From: Parabacteroides sp. PF5-9
Lineage (GTDB): Bacteria; Bacteroidota; Bacteroidia; Bacteroidales; Tannerellaceae
Length of the DNA: 64,000 bases
NCBI RefSeq assembly: GCF_029893105.1
Contig: NZ_JARXWG010000010.1
Coordinates: 48,625 to 112,624 of the forward strand
Reading direction: 5' to 3'
Positions 43,981 through 53,424 of the stretch are shown here, piece after piece. The translations under genes and the position numbers were made by a program. Below the pieces are notes generated by a model. That model searched no databases. It saw only the letters and a program-made list of their open reading frames with translations, and was not told the origin of the DNA. The first letter of the stretch is position 1, and every line of letters begins with the position of its first letter.

Positions 43981-45153
43981 TTATGAAGTAGAAGAATCTG
44001 GCGTTTTTTTGATCTGAAGAAGTAAAAAGAGTAAACCCGGCAAAAGGAATATCCCGGCAGCTATCAATAAGGCTGTCTGTAGCGAGTAGGCATCATTCAA
44101 CCAACCGATAAACGGAGCGATAGCTGCAAAAATCAATCGGATGATGAAGTTGCGTATGGAGAGTACTGTCGCCCGCATTTCAGAAAAAGTAATCTGATTG
44201 ATATACCCTTTTAAAATAGGCGTAGCAAATCCCCGGCAGATATAAAAGAGAAACAGAATAAAGAGGCCGGTATACGACAGGTTGAATGCTAATGCGACGT
44301 ATCCACTGACAATGACCAGTAAAATGAATGTATACATCTTATTGATCCCCCAATAACGTTCGATGCGATCTGAATAAAGCGCAGCTATGCCTACGGTCAG
44401 GTTCAAGACAGTCCATATAATCCCGTAATACGAGATGGGCGTCTCTAAATAGATCAAAACAGGCTGTACGAACCAGGCCATCGTCAACGTAGCTGCACCA
44501 ATGACCCCGGAAAACAGAATATTGTAACACAACTGTTTATTGGTAATCAATGCATATTTGATAATTTTCAGTATTTCCGAAACCGGACTCTGGGATTCTA
44601 CTTTGCAATTGAACTCTTTCAGGATAAGAGCCGCCGGAATTCCGGTAAATGCCACTAACGCCTGTGCATAAAACGGGAATCGCAGCGAATAGACCGCTAA
44701 AAATCCGCCGAATATGCCGGCAAAAGCCTCCGCAAAATTACCAATCATCGTGATTCTTCCTTCATAACGGAGGTACAAATGCTCTTTCTTGTAATGCGCT
44801 GTTGTATCGTAAAGAAGGGCAGAGTCGGCCCCATTCACCAATGTCTGTCCGATCCCCAGTAGAATTTCGGCCACCAGAAACGCTTCAAAAACAGAAGTAA
44901 AAGAGTAACAGAGATATCCTGTAAAAAACAACAGACAGCCCGACACCAGACATCTCTTCCGCCCCCATACATCGGCCAGATAACCGGAAGGAATCTCCAA
45001 AACAACAGCAGTCACAGAATAGACGCTTTTAAGAATAAAAATATCCTGCAACCCCAAGCCATACTCGCCGTAAAAGAGTACAATCACCGGCATAACCAGG
45101 CTGAACCATTTCGATAATTTGATGATATAAAGCGCCAGAATATTTCGTTGCAT
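43981..45153 (-). CDS. Major facilitator superfamily transporter
   Basis: A 390-residue protein with about 12 hydrophobic helices. The MFS loop 2-3 signature is visible as GYLADVWGRKRCLVSG, with LEIPSGYLADVWG before it, and the helix 4/5 region has GIGQTLVNGADSALLYD. No substrate motif stands out; sugar, drug or metabolite export are all possible. Closest in style to MFS proteins annotated as putative multidrug or sugar transporters in Bacteroidetes. It stands alone, divergent from paaK, with 255 bp between. Confidence 0.85.
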   Translation of the reverse strand: MQRNILALYIIKLSKWFSLVMPVIVLFYGEYGLGLQDIFILKSVYSVTAVVLEIPSGYLADVWGRKRCLVSGCLLFFTGYLCYSFTSVFEAFLVAEILLGIGQTLVNGADSALLYDTTAHYKKEHLYLRYEGRITMIGNFAEAFAGIFGGFLAVYSLRFPFYAQALVAFTGIPAALILKEFNCKVESQSPVSEILKIIKYALITNKQLCYNILFSGVIGAATLTMAWFVQPVLIYLETPISYYGIIWTVLNLTVGIAALYSDRIERYWGINKMYTFILLVIVSGYVALAFNLSYTGLFILFLFYICRGFATPILKGYINQITFSEMRATVLSIRNFIIRLIFAAIAPFIGWLNDAYSLQTALLIAAGIFLLPGLLFLLLQIKKTPDSSTS

Positions 45154-45409
45154 AGCAAATGGCTGATATTAGAATCAGCTGGAAATAATTCGGTAAAGAT
45201 AATCAAAAAAGAGCGTCGAGTGCATTTACGACTTGCCCCCGAACCGGTTAAATGAAGTTTCACACTCTACGAAAAACAAGATTTCCCGTAACTCCAAAGA
45301 GAGAGAGAAAGTAAAGAGTTATTAAAAAAAAGTCGTTACTTTGCGACAGATTTAAACAAGTTGCTTCAAATAAAAACGAATTATTAACTAAAAGAATTTG
45401 CCTACAGCC

Positions 45410-46711
45410 ATGATGTGGAATGATACGATTGAGAGTATGAACCGTGAGGATATGCGGAAGTTGCAAACCTACAGATTGAAAAATATCGTAGAACATGCGT
45501 ATCACAACTCTCCTTTTTATCGAAAAAAGATGCAGGAAATGGATTTAACTCCCGCTGATATTCAATCAATTGACGACATTATAAAACTACCTTTTACCGT
45601 CAAGCAAGATTTGCGGGATAATTATCCTTTTGGGTTAATGGCTGTGCCGATGTCGGAGATTGTCCGCTTACACGCCTCTTCAGGTACAACGGGGAAACCG
45701 ATTGTTGTGGGTTATACGCGTAAAGATTTGTCAACATGGTCTGAAGTCGTTGCCCGCTGCTTGATGGCTTATGGAGTGACAAAAAATGATATTACACAAG
45801 TGTCATACGGATATGGACTGTTTACCGGCGGCTTGGGTGCACATGCCGGGACTGAAACTCTTGGCGGAACAGTTATACCGATGAGTAGCGGGAATACCGA
45901 AAAGCAGATCCAGCTGATGCACGACTTTGGCGCTACGATACTTTGCTGTACGCCTTCTTATGCTCTGTTTTTGGCTGAAACGATCCATGCGTCAAATATC
46001 CCGCTGGAAGAGTTCAAATTGCGCATAGGGGTGTTCGGAGCTGAACCCTGGACAGAGAATATGCGAAAGGAACTTGAAGAGAAATTGCATATTAAAGCAT
46101 TTGACATCTATGGTTTGACAGAGATCTGCGGACCGGGAGTCGGCGGAGAGTGTGAATGTCAAAACGGAACACATCTTTGGGAAGATCACTTCTTCCCGGA
46201 GATTGTCGATCCGGTCACCTTAAAACCGGTATCCCCGGGAGAGCCCGGAGAGTTGGTCTTTACGACACTGACCAAAGAGGGAATGCCGATGCTCAGGTAT
46301 CGCACACGGGATTTGACAACACTGCATTATGAAAAATGTGACTGTGGGCGTACTGCCGTGCGTATGAGCCGTATCCTGGGACGTAGTGATGATATGTTGA
46401 TTATTCGTGGGGTTAATGTATTCCCGTCACAGGTCGAATCGGTCATTTTGGAACTGCCGGAATTCGAACCTCACTATTTTATAACAGTCGACCGGGTGAA
46501 TAATACCGATACGTTCCAGATACAGGTCGAACTTCGTCCGGAATATTATTCGGATGAGATGAATAAAATGTTAACTTTACGCAAAAAAATAGCTGCACGT
46601 ATGCAGAGCGTGATCGGTATTCAACCGGATATTAAAATTGTTGAACCGCGTAGCATTGAGCGTAGCCAAGGCAAAGCGAAACATGTGCAGGATAATCGTA
46701 AACTTGTCTGA
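45410..46711 (+). CDS. paaK: Phenylacetate-CoA ligase family protein
   Basis: An ANL-superfamily adenylate-forming enzyme of 433 residues that makes aryl-CoA thioesters. The P-loop LHASSGTTGKPIVVGYT, the A5 motif FDIYGLTEICGPG, YRTRDLT and the hinge ILGRSDDMLIIRGVNVFP are all present, as is a Cys-rich CDCGRT. Start ATG at 45410 (MMWNDTIESM); a TTG 12 bp upstream is less likely. In Bacteroidales this gene and the ACT-domain gene that follows are often linked to aromatic amino acid fermentation with indolepyruvate ferredoxin oxidoreductase; that enzyme is not in this window. Confidence 0.92.
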   Translation: MMWNDTIESMNREDMRKLQTYRLKNIVEHAYHNSPFYRKKMQEMDLTPADIQSIDDIIKLPFTVKQDLRDNYPFGLMAVPMSEIVRLHASSGTTGKPIVVGYTRKDLSTWSEVVARCLMAYGVTKNDITQVSYGYGLFTGGLGAHAGTETLGGTVIPMSSGNTEKQIQLMHDFGATILCCTPSYALFLAETIHASNIPLEEFKLRIGVFGAEPWTENMRKELEEKLHIKAFDIYGLTEICGPGVGGECECQNGTHLWEDHFFPEIVDPVTLKPVSPGEPGELVFTTLTKEGMPMLRYRTRDLTTLHYEKCDCGRTAVRMSRILGRSDDMLIIRGVNVFPSQVESVILELPEFEPHYFITVDRVNNTDTFQIQVELRPEYYSDEMNKMLTLRKKIAARMQSVIGIQPDIKIVEPRSIERSQGKAKHVQDNRKLV

Positions 46712-46830
46712 AAAGACAGATAGAAGTTAGAAGCTGGAAGATAGAAGTTGGAAAAATTTCACCTGTCAGTGATGGCAAGTTGTCTTCTGTATTCATAATT
46801 CATAATTAATCATTCATCATTAATAAACCC

Positions 46831-47256
46831 ATGTTAGTAAAACAGTTATCTATTTTTCTGGAAAATAAAAAAGGGCGCTTCACGGAAGTGGCCAAAATAT
46901 TAGGAGAGGCAGGAGTGAATATGACCGCATTTACCGTTTCGGAAAATTCGGATTTCGGGATACTTCGCCTGATTGTTTCGGATACGGATAAGGCGATAGC
47001 CGAACTTCGTGATAAATTGTATGGCGTAAGTGTAACGGACGTGGTCTGTCTTCGCTGTCCCAATCAGCCGGGAGCATTGGCCAAGGCGATGGAGATTATT
47101 ACAAACGCCGGTATATTCGTGGAGTATATGTATGCTTTTTCGGAAGGAGAAACAGCAAATATTATCATTCGTCCGGACAATATCGAGAAGTGTGTAGACG
47201 TTTTAAAAGCAAATAAGCTGGAATTATTAGCCGCCAGCGATTTGTATAAGTTGTAA
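46831..47256 (+). CDS. Tandem ACT-domain protein
   Basis: A 141-residue protein made of two ACT domains: QLSIFLENKKGRFTEVAKIL then VCLRCPNQPGALAKAMEIIT. ACT domains bind amino acids and often switch enzymes. Lying 120 bp after paaK, it probably senses an aromatic amino acid for the neighbouring ligase, as suggested for similar pairs. The gap holds short direct repeats (AGATAGAAGTT twice) and an AT-rich tract but no clear terminator. Confidence 0.88.
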   Translation: MLVKQLSIFLENKKGRFTEVAKILGEAGVNMTAFTVSENSDFGILRLIVSDTDKAIAELRDKLYGVSVTDVVCLRCPNQPGALAKAMEIITNAGIFVEYMYAFSEGETANIIIRPDNIEKCVDVLKANKLELLAASDLYKL

Positions 47257-47296
47257 ATATTAACGTTTTGTGTTTCGTTTATTTGCAGAGATACAT

Positions 47297-47304
47297 TAAC
47301 TTTG
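47297..47304 (+). promoter_or_regulatory. Putative -7 box of bamD
   Basis: TAACTTTG matches TAnnTTTG, 28 bp before the bamD ATG. Confidence 0.5.
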
Positions 47305-47324
47305 CACGCTAAAAGTATTCCAAA

Positions 47325-48131
47325 ATGAAGAAGGTTGTATTTTTGATGATGATGACGGTTTTATTTTCTTCTTGCGGGGAGTTTAATAAACTATTGAAGA
47401 GTACTGATTATGAGTTGAAATATTCGTATGCCAAGAAATATTTCAATGAAAAGAAATATACAAAATCGGCCACTATCTTAGAAGAGTTGGTACCGATATT
47501 CAGAGGGTCTTCTTTTGCAGAAGAGTCCCTTTATCTATTGGCACAAAGTTATTACGGACAACGGGATTATCAGACGGCTTCACAATATTTTGAAACCTAT
47601 TATACGACTTATCCCCGTGGCGAGTATACCGAATTGGCTCGTTTCTATTCCGGATACGGGCTGTTTCTGGATTCTCCTGATCCGCGTTTAGATCAGGCGT
47701 TGACTCTTCGGGCAATAACTCAGCTGCAGCTTTATCTGGAATATTATCCGCAAAGCGAGCGGGCTCCGGAAGCACAGAATATCATGTTTGAACTGCAGGA
47801 GAAACTGGCTTACAAAGAATATCTGGCGGCTCGGTTGTATTTTAACTTAGGGACTTATCTGGGAAACAACTATCAGGCTTCTGTCATTACGGCTCAGAAT
47901 GCGTTAAGGGATTACCCCTATTCCCGGTATCGGGAAGACCTGATGTTTCTGGTGATGCGATCTAAATATGAAATGTCTCTGGCCAGTATCGAAGAACGAT
48001 TGCAAGGACGTTATCGGGATGTGGTCGATGAGTATTATAATTACATGAATGAATATCCTGAGGGGAAATACACCCGGCAGGTAAAAAGATATTTTGATTA
48101 CGTGAATCAGCGAATTAATGATGGGTATTAA
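47325..48131 (+). CDS. bamD: Outer membrane protein assembly factor BamD
   Basis: Lipoprotein subunit of the BAM complex that inserts beta-barrel proteins. Lipobox VLFSSC (Cys17) is followed by TPR-like helices: KSTDYELKYSYAKKYFNEK, YTKSATILEELVP, DYQTASQYFETYYTTYPRGEY and RYREDLMFLVMRSKYEM. At 268 residues it fits the family. It is followed by rpoZ and a DUF4293 gene, as in many Bacteroidetes. Confidence 0.93.
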   Translation: MKKVVFLMMMTVLFSSCGEFNKLLKSTDYELKYSYAKKYFNEKKYTKSATILEELVPIFRGSSFAEESLYLLAQSYYGQRDYQTASQYFETYYTTYPRGEYTELARFYSGYGLFLDSPDPRLDQALTLRAITQLQLYLEYYPQSERAPEAQNIMFELQEKLAYKEYLAARLYFNLGTYLGNNYQASVITAQNALRDYPYSRYREDLMFLVMRSKYEMSLASIEERLQGRYRDVVDEYYNYMNEYPEGKYTRQVKRYFDYVNQRINDGY

Positions 48132-48157
48132 TGCATTTAAATCAATAAACGGAATAT

Positions 48158-48490
48158 ATGGATTATAGAAAAACGAACGCTCCGGCGAATACGGTGACGC
48201 GCGACATGATGAAAATGTCGGAAGATACAGGGAATATCTACGAAACCGTAATGATCGTTGGCAAACGTGCGAATCAGATCAGCGTGGAAATGAAACAGGA
48301 TCTGGAAAAGAAATTACAGGAATTTGCTTCATACAATGATAATCTGGAAGAGGTGTTCGAAAACAGAGAACAGATAGAGATCTCCCGTTATTACGAAAAG
48401 CTTCCAAAATCGACATTGATTGCCACACAGGAATACCTGGAAGGTAAAGTGTATCATAAAAATCCGGTGAAGGATAAAAACAACTTCTAA
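48158..48490 (+). CDS. rpoZ: DNA-directed RNA polymerase omega subunit (Bacteroidetes type)
   Basis: A 110-residue protein matching the Bacteroidetes omega/Rpb6-like family: MDYRKTNAPANTVTRDM at the start, VGKRANQISVEMKQDLEKKL in the middle (the Rpb6-type helix) and REQIEISRYYEKLPKSTLIA. Omega helps beta-prime fold and assemble. It sits 26 bp after bamD and 73 bp before a DUF4293 gene; this order is typical. Confidence 0.88.
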   Translation: MDYRKTNAPANTVTRDMMKMSEDTGNIYETVMIVGKRANQISVEMKQDLEKKLQEFASYNDNLEEVFENREQIEISRYYEKLPKSTLIATQEYLEGKVYHKNPVKDKNNF

Positions 48491-48501
48491 ATTCGATTAA
48501 C

Positions 48502-48542
48502 AACAGTGGCAATACGCGAAAAGATGTATTGCCACTACTGTT
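48502..48542. terminator. Hairpin after rpoZ
   Basis: AACAGTGGCAATAC (48502-48515) pairs with GTATTGCC and, after a 3-nt bulge, ACTGTT (ending 48542). No long T-run follows, so it may attenuate rather than end transcription before the DUF4293 gene. Confidence 0.45.
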
Positions 48543-48563
48543 AATTGTTAACTTGATCATATC

Positions 48564-49025
48564 ATGTTACAACGTATTCAGACAATTTATTTACTTATTA
48601 TAGTAGCATTAACCACGATTACTCTTTTTTTACCTTTAGCGGTCATTAGCGAAGGAGATCAGTTTTATACATTTGACGCTACCGGATTGAGCACTTCTGT
48701 AGGAGAAAAAGAGTTACTGTTCCCAACATGGGGACTTTTCGGCCTGACAGCCATTATTGCGCTAATTGCTTTAGCGACTATCTTTTTATATAAAAAACGG
48801 GTACTTCAAATCCGGCTGTGTGTGTTCAACGCCATATTAATGCTTGGTTATTATGGACTGTTCGCCTTTTTTGCCTGGAGAATAACCGGACAAATGGAAG
48901 AACCATCGTTCATGGTACGCATAACACTTTCATTCCCGCTGATCAGTTTGATCCTGAATTACCTGGCGATCCGCAACATTGGTGCTGATGAGACATTGGT
49001 GCGCTCGCTCGACCGTTTAAGATAA
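48564..49025 (+). CDS. DUF4293 integral membrane protein
   Basis: A 153-residue protein with four hydrophobic helices (IYLLIIVALTTITLFLPLA, FGLTAIIALIALATIFL, ILMLGYYGLFAFFAW and ISLILNYLAI) and a basic tail DETLVRSLDRLR. It starts MLQRIQTIYLL as in other DUF4293 members. These sit next to rpoZ in many Bacteroidales; the role is unknown. Confidence 0.85.
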   Translation: MLQRIQTIYLLIIVALTTITLFLPLAVISEGDQFYTFDATGLSTSVGEKELLFPTWGLFGLTAIIALIALATIFLYKKRVLQIRLCVFNAILMLGYYGLFAFFAWRITGQMEEPSFMVRITLSFPLISLILNYLAIRNIGADETLVRSLDRLR

Positions 49026-49165
49026 CAGACGGATTCACCTATTGGCCATATCCGGATCAGGAATATGCAGCTTTTTCTCTCTCTTTTACATCTTATATAA
49101 TAATTACTATCTGAGCAGCAACGTTAAAGTATATGTAAATATTGCGAAATATGATAGTAAATAGT

Positions 49166-49173
49166 TATATTTG
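49166..49173 (+). promoter_or_regulatory. Putative -7 box of the low-complexity gene
   Basis: TATATTTG matches TAnnTTTG, about 112 bp before the ATG at 49285, implying a long leader. Confidence 0.45.
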
Positions 49174-49284
49174 TATACGAACAACAAAATGTGTGAGTTG
49201 TTTTATGCTTCAAGGGTTAAACCCTAATATAAAAGAATAGTCTAAGTAAGCGAAGAACTAATTTAAAGTAGAGGAGAAACGAAA

Positions 49285-50616
49285 ATGAAACCCATGAAAT
49301 TAACATCCTTGTTATTAATGATGCTTCTGGTTGCTTTTAACGCAGCAGCTCAGGGGGAATTCTTTGATGATGTGTATTTCTCTTCAAGTAAAAAGAATCA
49401 AAAAGAAAAAGTTGAAGAGAAAAAGGTGATACAACCCACAACGCAAACGACTGTTATTGCCAAAGCAACCTCGTCTTCAGATGGAGTAAGGGATGTGGAT
49501 GAATACAATCGTCGGTATACGGGAGTAGAAGTTGAAGAGCCTTATTATTATGAGGAAGACGAATCTGTACTCGTACAGAGTGAAAGACGTTCAGACAATG
49601 AATATACCGAACGTATTATCCGATATCATTCACCCAGTAAAATATCGATCGTAGGCGCTGATCAGGTGGATCTGTATATGAGTAACGGTTATTATGGATA
49701 TGGATATGATACCGATTATTCAAACGGCAATGCTAATGTAAGTTTTAATATCAATATAGGTAATGGATGGGGAGGATACCATGGATGGTACGATCCTTGG
49801 TTCTATGGATATAATCCTTGGTGGACTTACTCTTCCTGGTCCTGGAGTCCTTATTGGAGTTATGGTTTTGGCTGGGGCGGTTTTTATACCGGCTGGCATA
49901 GCCCTTATTACTCTTCCTGGTATGGCCCGTCATGGGGTTGGGGAGGTAGCTACTGGGGTGGAGGCTACTGGGGTCACCATCACCACAATTACTATTCTTC
50001 CGGTTATTACCGGAATCCGGGAAACCATTATGTCAATGGACGTGCATCGGCATCACGTAGTTATGCCAATGGTAGCAGAGTCGGTACAAGTACCGGCAGT
50101 AGTGGTGGACGTGCTACGGTAGGCAGAGGAACCAGTTCTTCTTCACTTCGAGGCGATAATGCATCAACAACGGGAAGAGGACAATCTACAACCGGAACAG
50201 CTGGAGGTAGAAGATCTACAGATAGTGCAGTCACTACAGGAAGTCGTAGCAACAGATCTTCCAGCGAAGCGACAACCAGTCGTTCGACAACGACATCCGG
50301 CAGCAGAAACAATAGTTCGGGAACAAGTGTTAATTCTTCGTCTTCCCGTACACGAGTTTCGACCAGCAGATCGTCGGCTACAGGTTCCTCTTCACGTCAA
50401 TCTGTATCAACCCCACGTTCATCCAACAACTCTTCATCTTCATCAAGAAGTTACTCTACCCCTACTCCGAGAACAAATAACAACAGTTCTTTCTCTACCG
50501 GCAGCAGTAGCCGCTCAAGTAGCAGTGGAAGTTTCAGTTCAGGAGGCAGTAGCAGCAGCCGTTCAAGCGGCAGCAGCAGTGGAGGCGGAAGCCGCTCAAG
50601 CGGTGGTCGTCGGTAA
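49285..50616 (+). CDS. Secreted low-complexity protein (Trp/Tyr/Gly-rich then Ser/Arg/Gly-rich)
   Basis: A 443-residue exported protein with a signal peptide (LTSLLLMMLLVAFNAAAQ). Residues 22-150 are ordinary and charged, including YYYEEDESVLVQSERRSDNEYTE-type acidic and basic runs. Residues about 153-252 are dominated by Trp, Tyr and Gly (for example WGGYHGWYDPWFYGYNPWW). Residues 253-443 are almost only Ser, Gly, Thr, Arg and Asn and likely disordered. Similar proteins occur in Parabacteroides without assigned function. It could be an adhesive or matrix protein. The porin gene follows by 47 bp. Confidence 0.75.
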   Translation: MKPMKLTSLLLMMLLVAFNAAAQGEFFDDVYFSSSKKNQKEKVEEKKVIQPTTQTTVIAKATSSSDGVRDVDEYNRRYTGVEVEEPYYYEEDESVLVQSERRSDNEYTERIIRYHSPSKISIVGADQVDLYMSNGYYGYGYDTDYSNGNANVSFNINIGNGWGGYHGWYDPWFYGYNPWWTYSSWSWSPYWSYGFGWGGFYTGWHSPYYSSWYGPSWGWGGSYWGGGYWGHHHHNYYSSGYYRNPGNHYVNGRASASRSYANGSRVGTSTGSSGGRATVGRGTSSSSLRGDNASTTGRGQSTTGTAGGRRSTDSAVTTGSRSNRSSSEATTSRSTTTSGSRNNSSGTSVNSSSSRTRVSTSRSSATGSSSRQSVSTPRSSNNSSSSSRSYSTPTPRTNNNSSFSTGSSSRSSSSGSFSSGGSSSSRSSGSSSGGGSRSSGGRR

Positions 50617-50663
50617 CAACAATTGAGAGAATGAATTTGTTAGGTTGAATAAAATACAGCAAG

Positions 50664-52307
50664 ATGAGAAAAACATGTATAGCAATAGCAGCGCTGGCAC
50701 TATGTGGCGGCGTTGCTTTTTCACAAGGCCCAATGGATGCTTTCAAATACTCACAGAATGATCTGATTGGAACAGCCCGTTACCTGGGTATGGGAGGAGC
50801 ATTTGGTGCTTTAGGCGGTGATATCTCTGCGATGAAGACAAATCCGGCAGGGTTAGCTGTTTATCGTAGTTCGGAGGTCGTAACCACTTTAAGCTTATCC
50901 ACTATTTCAACAGAGACAAATTGGTTTAGCAATAAAGAAAGTAATAATCGGACACGGGTGAATTTCGACAATATCGCCTATGTCGGTTATTTCCCTACAT
51001 CGAATGATGCCGGAATTGTAGGATGGAACGTTGGATTTGCTTATAATCGTTTGAAAAACTTCCGACGGAATTATTCGATGTCGGCAGGAGCAGCAATGAG
51101 TTCTTCTTTGGGCGATTATATAGCCTCCCGTGCGACAAGAGTGGGTAAACCCTACTATGATATGGATGGATCCGGTAGTTATGATCCCTATGGAAACGGC
51201 ACAGACAATGATTGGCTTTCTGTTTTAGGATTTAACGGAGGACTGATTGAACCAACGGAAGATAAAGACAATGCCTATTATAGAGCATTCGGAGATACCG
51301 ATAATGCCGGCTGGTTTAATTACGCCATCGACGACGCTCGTTTAGAAGTGTCGGAGAGTGGTGCGATCGATCAGTATGATATCTCTTTTGGTATGAATAT
51401 CTCAGATGTTTTACTTTTAGGAGCAACGCTTGCAATTACGGATTTAACATATGATTTCAATTCCAGATATGATGAATTCTTTGAATTTAATGACAATGAT
51501 TTCTATCTGGACAATGCCTTAAGTACGGATGGAACAGGCTATGCATTTAACATAGGGGCGATTGTGCGTCCGGTTGATTATTTACGGCTTGGTGTTGCTT
51601 ACAATTCGCCAACCTGGTATAAGATGACCGATTATTTTTATGGCGAATCAGCATCTTCATTAACTTACCTGAATAATAATGGACAAGAAGTTCATCAAAC
51701 GAAAAAAGACAATACCCCCAATGGTGGTTATTACGAATATGAATATCGCTCTCCGGATAAATGGTTATTCAGTGCAGCTGCAATTATTGGGCAGTCGGCT
51801 TTAGTCAGTGTAGACTATGAATTGGTCAATTATAAAAATATGCGTATGTATGATGGAGCAGGATACGCGAATATTGATACGAACAACGATATAAAAACTA
51901 CTTTCGGAATGGGTAACACCTTACGGGTTGGAGCTGAAGTCAAAGTAACCCCTCAATTTGCCGTGAGAGCCGGAGCAGCATGGGCTAGCAGTTCGGTAAA
52001 AAGCGATCTGAAAGATGGAGTGAGAAATGGATATGACAAGAATAAAAATCTGGTTGAAGTAGTGACGGTTGGTACAATCCCTCATTTTACACTGGATAAA
52101 GGAACCTCAAATTATACCATCGGTTTAGGGTATCGGTTTACGCCTAACTTCTATTCAGATTTGGCCTGTGTATTGACCACCTATAAAGAAGACGCCTATG
52201 CTTTTTCTAATATCGCCGGAGGAATAGATGGTGATGTACTTTCTCAAGCAGCCTCTTTAAAAACAAAAAATACACGTGTCGCATTGACATTGGGTTATAA
52301 ATTCTAA
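50664..52307 (+). CDS. FadL/OmpP1-like outer membrane transport protein
   Basis: A 547-residue beta-barrel protein with a signal peptide (CIAIAALALCGGVAFSQ). The FadL-type opening is ARYLGMGGAFGALGGDISAMKTNPAGLAVY, split here as ARYLGMGGAFGALGG and NPAGLAVY; later strands include YLRLGVAYNSPTWYKM and ending VALTLGYKF with a terminal Phe. FadL-family porins move hydrophobic compounds across the outer membrane. A hairpin terminator follows. Substrate unknown. Confidence 0.85.
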   Translation: MRKTCIAIAALALCGGVAFSQGPMDAFKYSQNDLIGTARYLGMGGAFGALGGDISAMKTNPAGLAVYRSSEVVTTLSLSTISTETNWFSNKESNNRTRVNFDNIAYVGYFPTSNDAGIVGWNVGFAYNRLKNFRRNYSMSAGAAMSSSLGDYIASRATRVGKPYYDMDGSGSYDPYGNGTDNDWLSVLGFNGGLIEPTEDKDNAYYRAFGDTDNAGWFNYAIDDARLEVSESGAIDQYDISFGMNISDVLLLGATLAITDLTYDFNSRYDEFFEFNDNDFYLDNALSTDGTGYAFNIGAIVRPVDYLRLGVAYNSPTWYKMTDYFYGESASSLTYLNNNGQEVHQTKKDNTPNGGYYEYEYRSPDKWLFSAAAIIGQSALVSVDYELVNYKNMRMYDGAGYANIDTNNDIKTTFGMGNTLRVGAEVKVTPQFAVRAGAAWASSSVKSDLKDGVRNGYDKNKNLVEVVTVGTIPHFTLDKGTSNYTIGLGYRFTPNFYSDLACVLTTYKEDAYAFSNIAGGIDGDVLSQAASLKTKNTRVALTLGYKF

Positions 52308-52327
52308 AAAAGGACTTGTTCAGAAAA

Positions 52328-52370
52328 GCCCCCTGTTTGTACGTTAAAAGCATAGGCAGGGGACATTTTA
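52328..52370 (+). terminator. Terminator after the FadL-like gene
   Basis: GCCCCCTG (52328-52335) and CAGGGGAC (52357-52364) form a GC-rich stem with a short T-rich tail. Confidence 0.5.
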
Positions 52371-52505
52371 TATACCAAAAAAGGACAAATATTTGCCAGA
52401 TTGAAATACTTTTTGTTTTTTTGTTTTCGAAAATAGAATTGTTTAACATTTAATCCCTACAGCCTATAGCATAACATTACTCGATAAACCCAAATTTAAA
52501 AAGTA

Positions 52506-53099
52506 ATGAATACATTAAAAAAGATGACCGATGAACAATTGGTTGTCCTGTATGCGAAAGGTAAAAACGAAGCTTTCGACGTATTATTGAACAGGTATAA
52601 GAGTACTATCCATTCTTATATATACTATATTGTCCGTAATAGAGATCTGACAGAAGATATTTTCCAGGAAACTTTTGTCAAAGTTATTATGACGATCAAA
52701 CAAGGCCGTTATACAGAAAACGGAAAATTTAAAGCTTGGATCACCCGTATTGCACACAATCTGATCATTGATAATTTCCGTCAGGAACGTAGTGAAAATA
52801 CAGTTTCCAATGATGAAGTGGAAGTCGATCTATTTAATAATATGAAATTGTGTGACGGTACGATTGAAGATAATCTGGTGCGTCATCAAGTTTTGTCGGA
52901 CGTAAAGAAACTAATCAAACATCTACCCGACAGCCAACGCGAAGTATTGGAGATGCGCTATTATCAGGACTTGAGTTTCAAAGAAATCGCAGAAATTACA
53001 GGTGTCAGTATCAACACAGCTCTTGGACGTATGCGTTATGCCATCCTGAATATGCGTCGAATGGCGGAAGAGAACAATATCGAATTGTCGTTAGCATAA
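52506..53099 (+). CDS. RNA polymerase ECF-type sigma-70 factor
   Basis: A 197-residue sigma factor with region 2 (DVLLNRYKSTIHSYIYYIVR, LTEDIFQETFVKV, FKAWITRIAHNLIIDNFR) and region 4 (LPDSQREVLEMRYYQDLSF, GVSINTALGRMRYAILNMRR with the DNA-recognition helix). It has no transmembrane anti-sigma gene beside it; instead a 58-residue protein follows 74 bp downstream. Target promoters are unknown. Confidence 0.93.
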   Translation: MNTLKKMTDEQLVVLYAKGKNEAFDVLLNRYKSTIHSYIYYIVRNRDLTEDIFQETFVKVIMTIKQGRYTENGKFKAWITRIAHNLIIDNFRQERSENTVSNDEVEVDLFNNMKLCDGTIEDNLVRHQVLSDVKKLIKHLPDSQREVLEMRYYQDLSFKEIAEITGVSINTALGRMRYAILNMRRMAEENNIELSLA

Positions 53100-53173
53100 A
53101 AAATATATTCTTTCATGCAATAAAGTAAAAGGTATTGACGTTTTATGTACAAACAATAAAACGAAAAAAGCCT

Positions 53174-53350
53174 ATGAAGAAACTTTCTACGCATTGCATG
53201 AATGATTTTAACAGTAAGACAGAACCAAATCCCAAAGAAAAAGAGTGTCATCCACAAAAGCAGACACTGGATTTTTTAACTCAACTGGCCAGAGTTTATC
53301 ATGTTGAGCCAGCTTTGGAGGGGAAATATAATGGATATGTCATGAACTGA
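53174..53350 (+). CDS. Conserved-looking 58-residue protein downstream of the sigma factor
   Basis: ATG at 53174 opens a 58-residue frame (MKKLSTHCMNDFNSK) ending EPALEGKYNGYVMN. A longer in-frame start adds 13 residues. The middle TLDFLTQLARVYHVEP looks like an amphipathic helix. It could be a small anti-sigma or partner of the ECF factor, or a stand-alone small protein; no motif decides. A strong terminator follows at once, supporting a real transcript end. Confidence 0.65.
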   Translation: MKKLSTHCMNDFNSKTEPNPKEKECHPQKQTLDFLTQLARVYHVEPALEGKYNGYVMN

Positions 53351-53360
53351 AGTCATAGAA

Positions 53361-53397
53361 GAAAGAGAAATACAAAAGTGTTTCTCTTTCTTTTTTA
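53361..53397 (+). terminator. Terminator after the sigma factor/small protein pair
   Basis: GAAAGAGAAA (53361-53370) pairs perfectly with TTTCTCTTTC (53381-53390), followed by six T. Confidence 0.85.
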
Positions 53398-53402
53398 TTA
53401 TA

Positions 53403-53410
53403 TACCTTTG
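53403..53410 (+). promoter_or_regulatory. Putative -7 box of rpe
   Basis: TACCTTTG matches TAnnTTTG, 22 bp before the rpe ATG. Confidence 0.5.
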
Positions 53411-53424
53411 CAAAAAAAACGACT

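Noticed and set aside
46712..46830. Possible attenuator between paaK and the ACT gene
   Set aside because: The direct repeats and AT-rich tract form no strong stem with a T-run.
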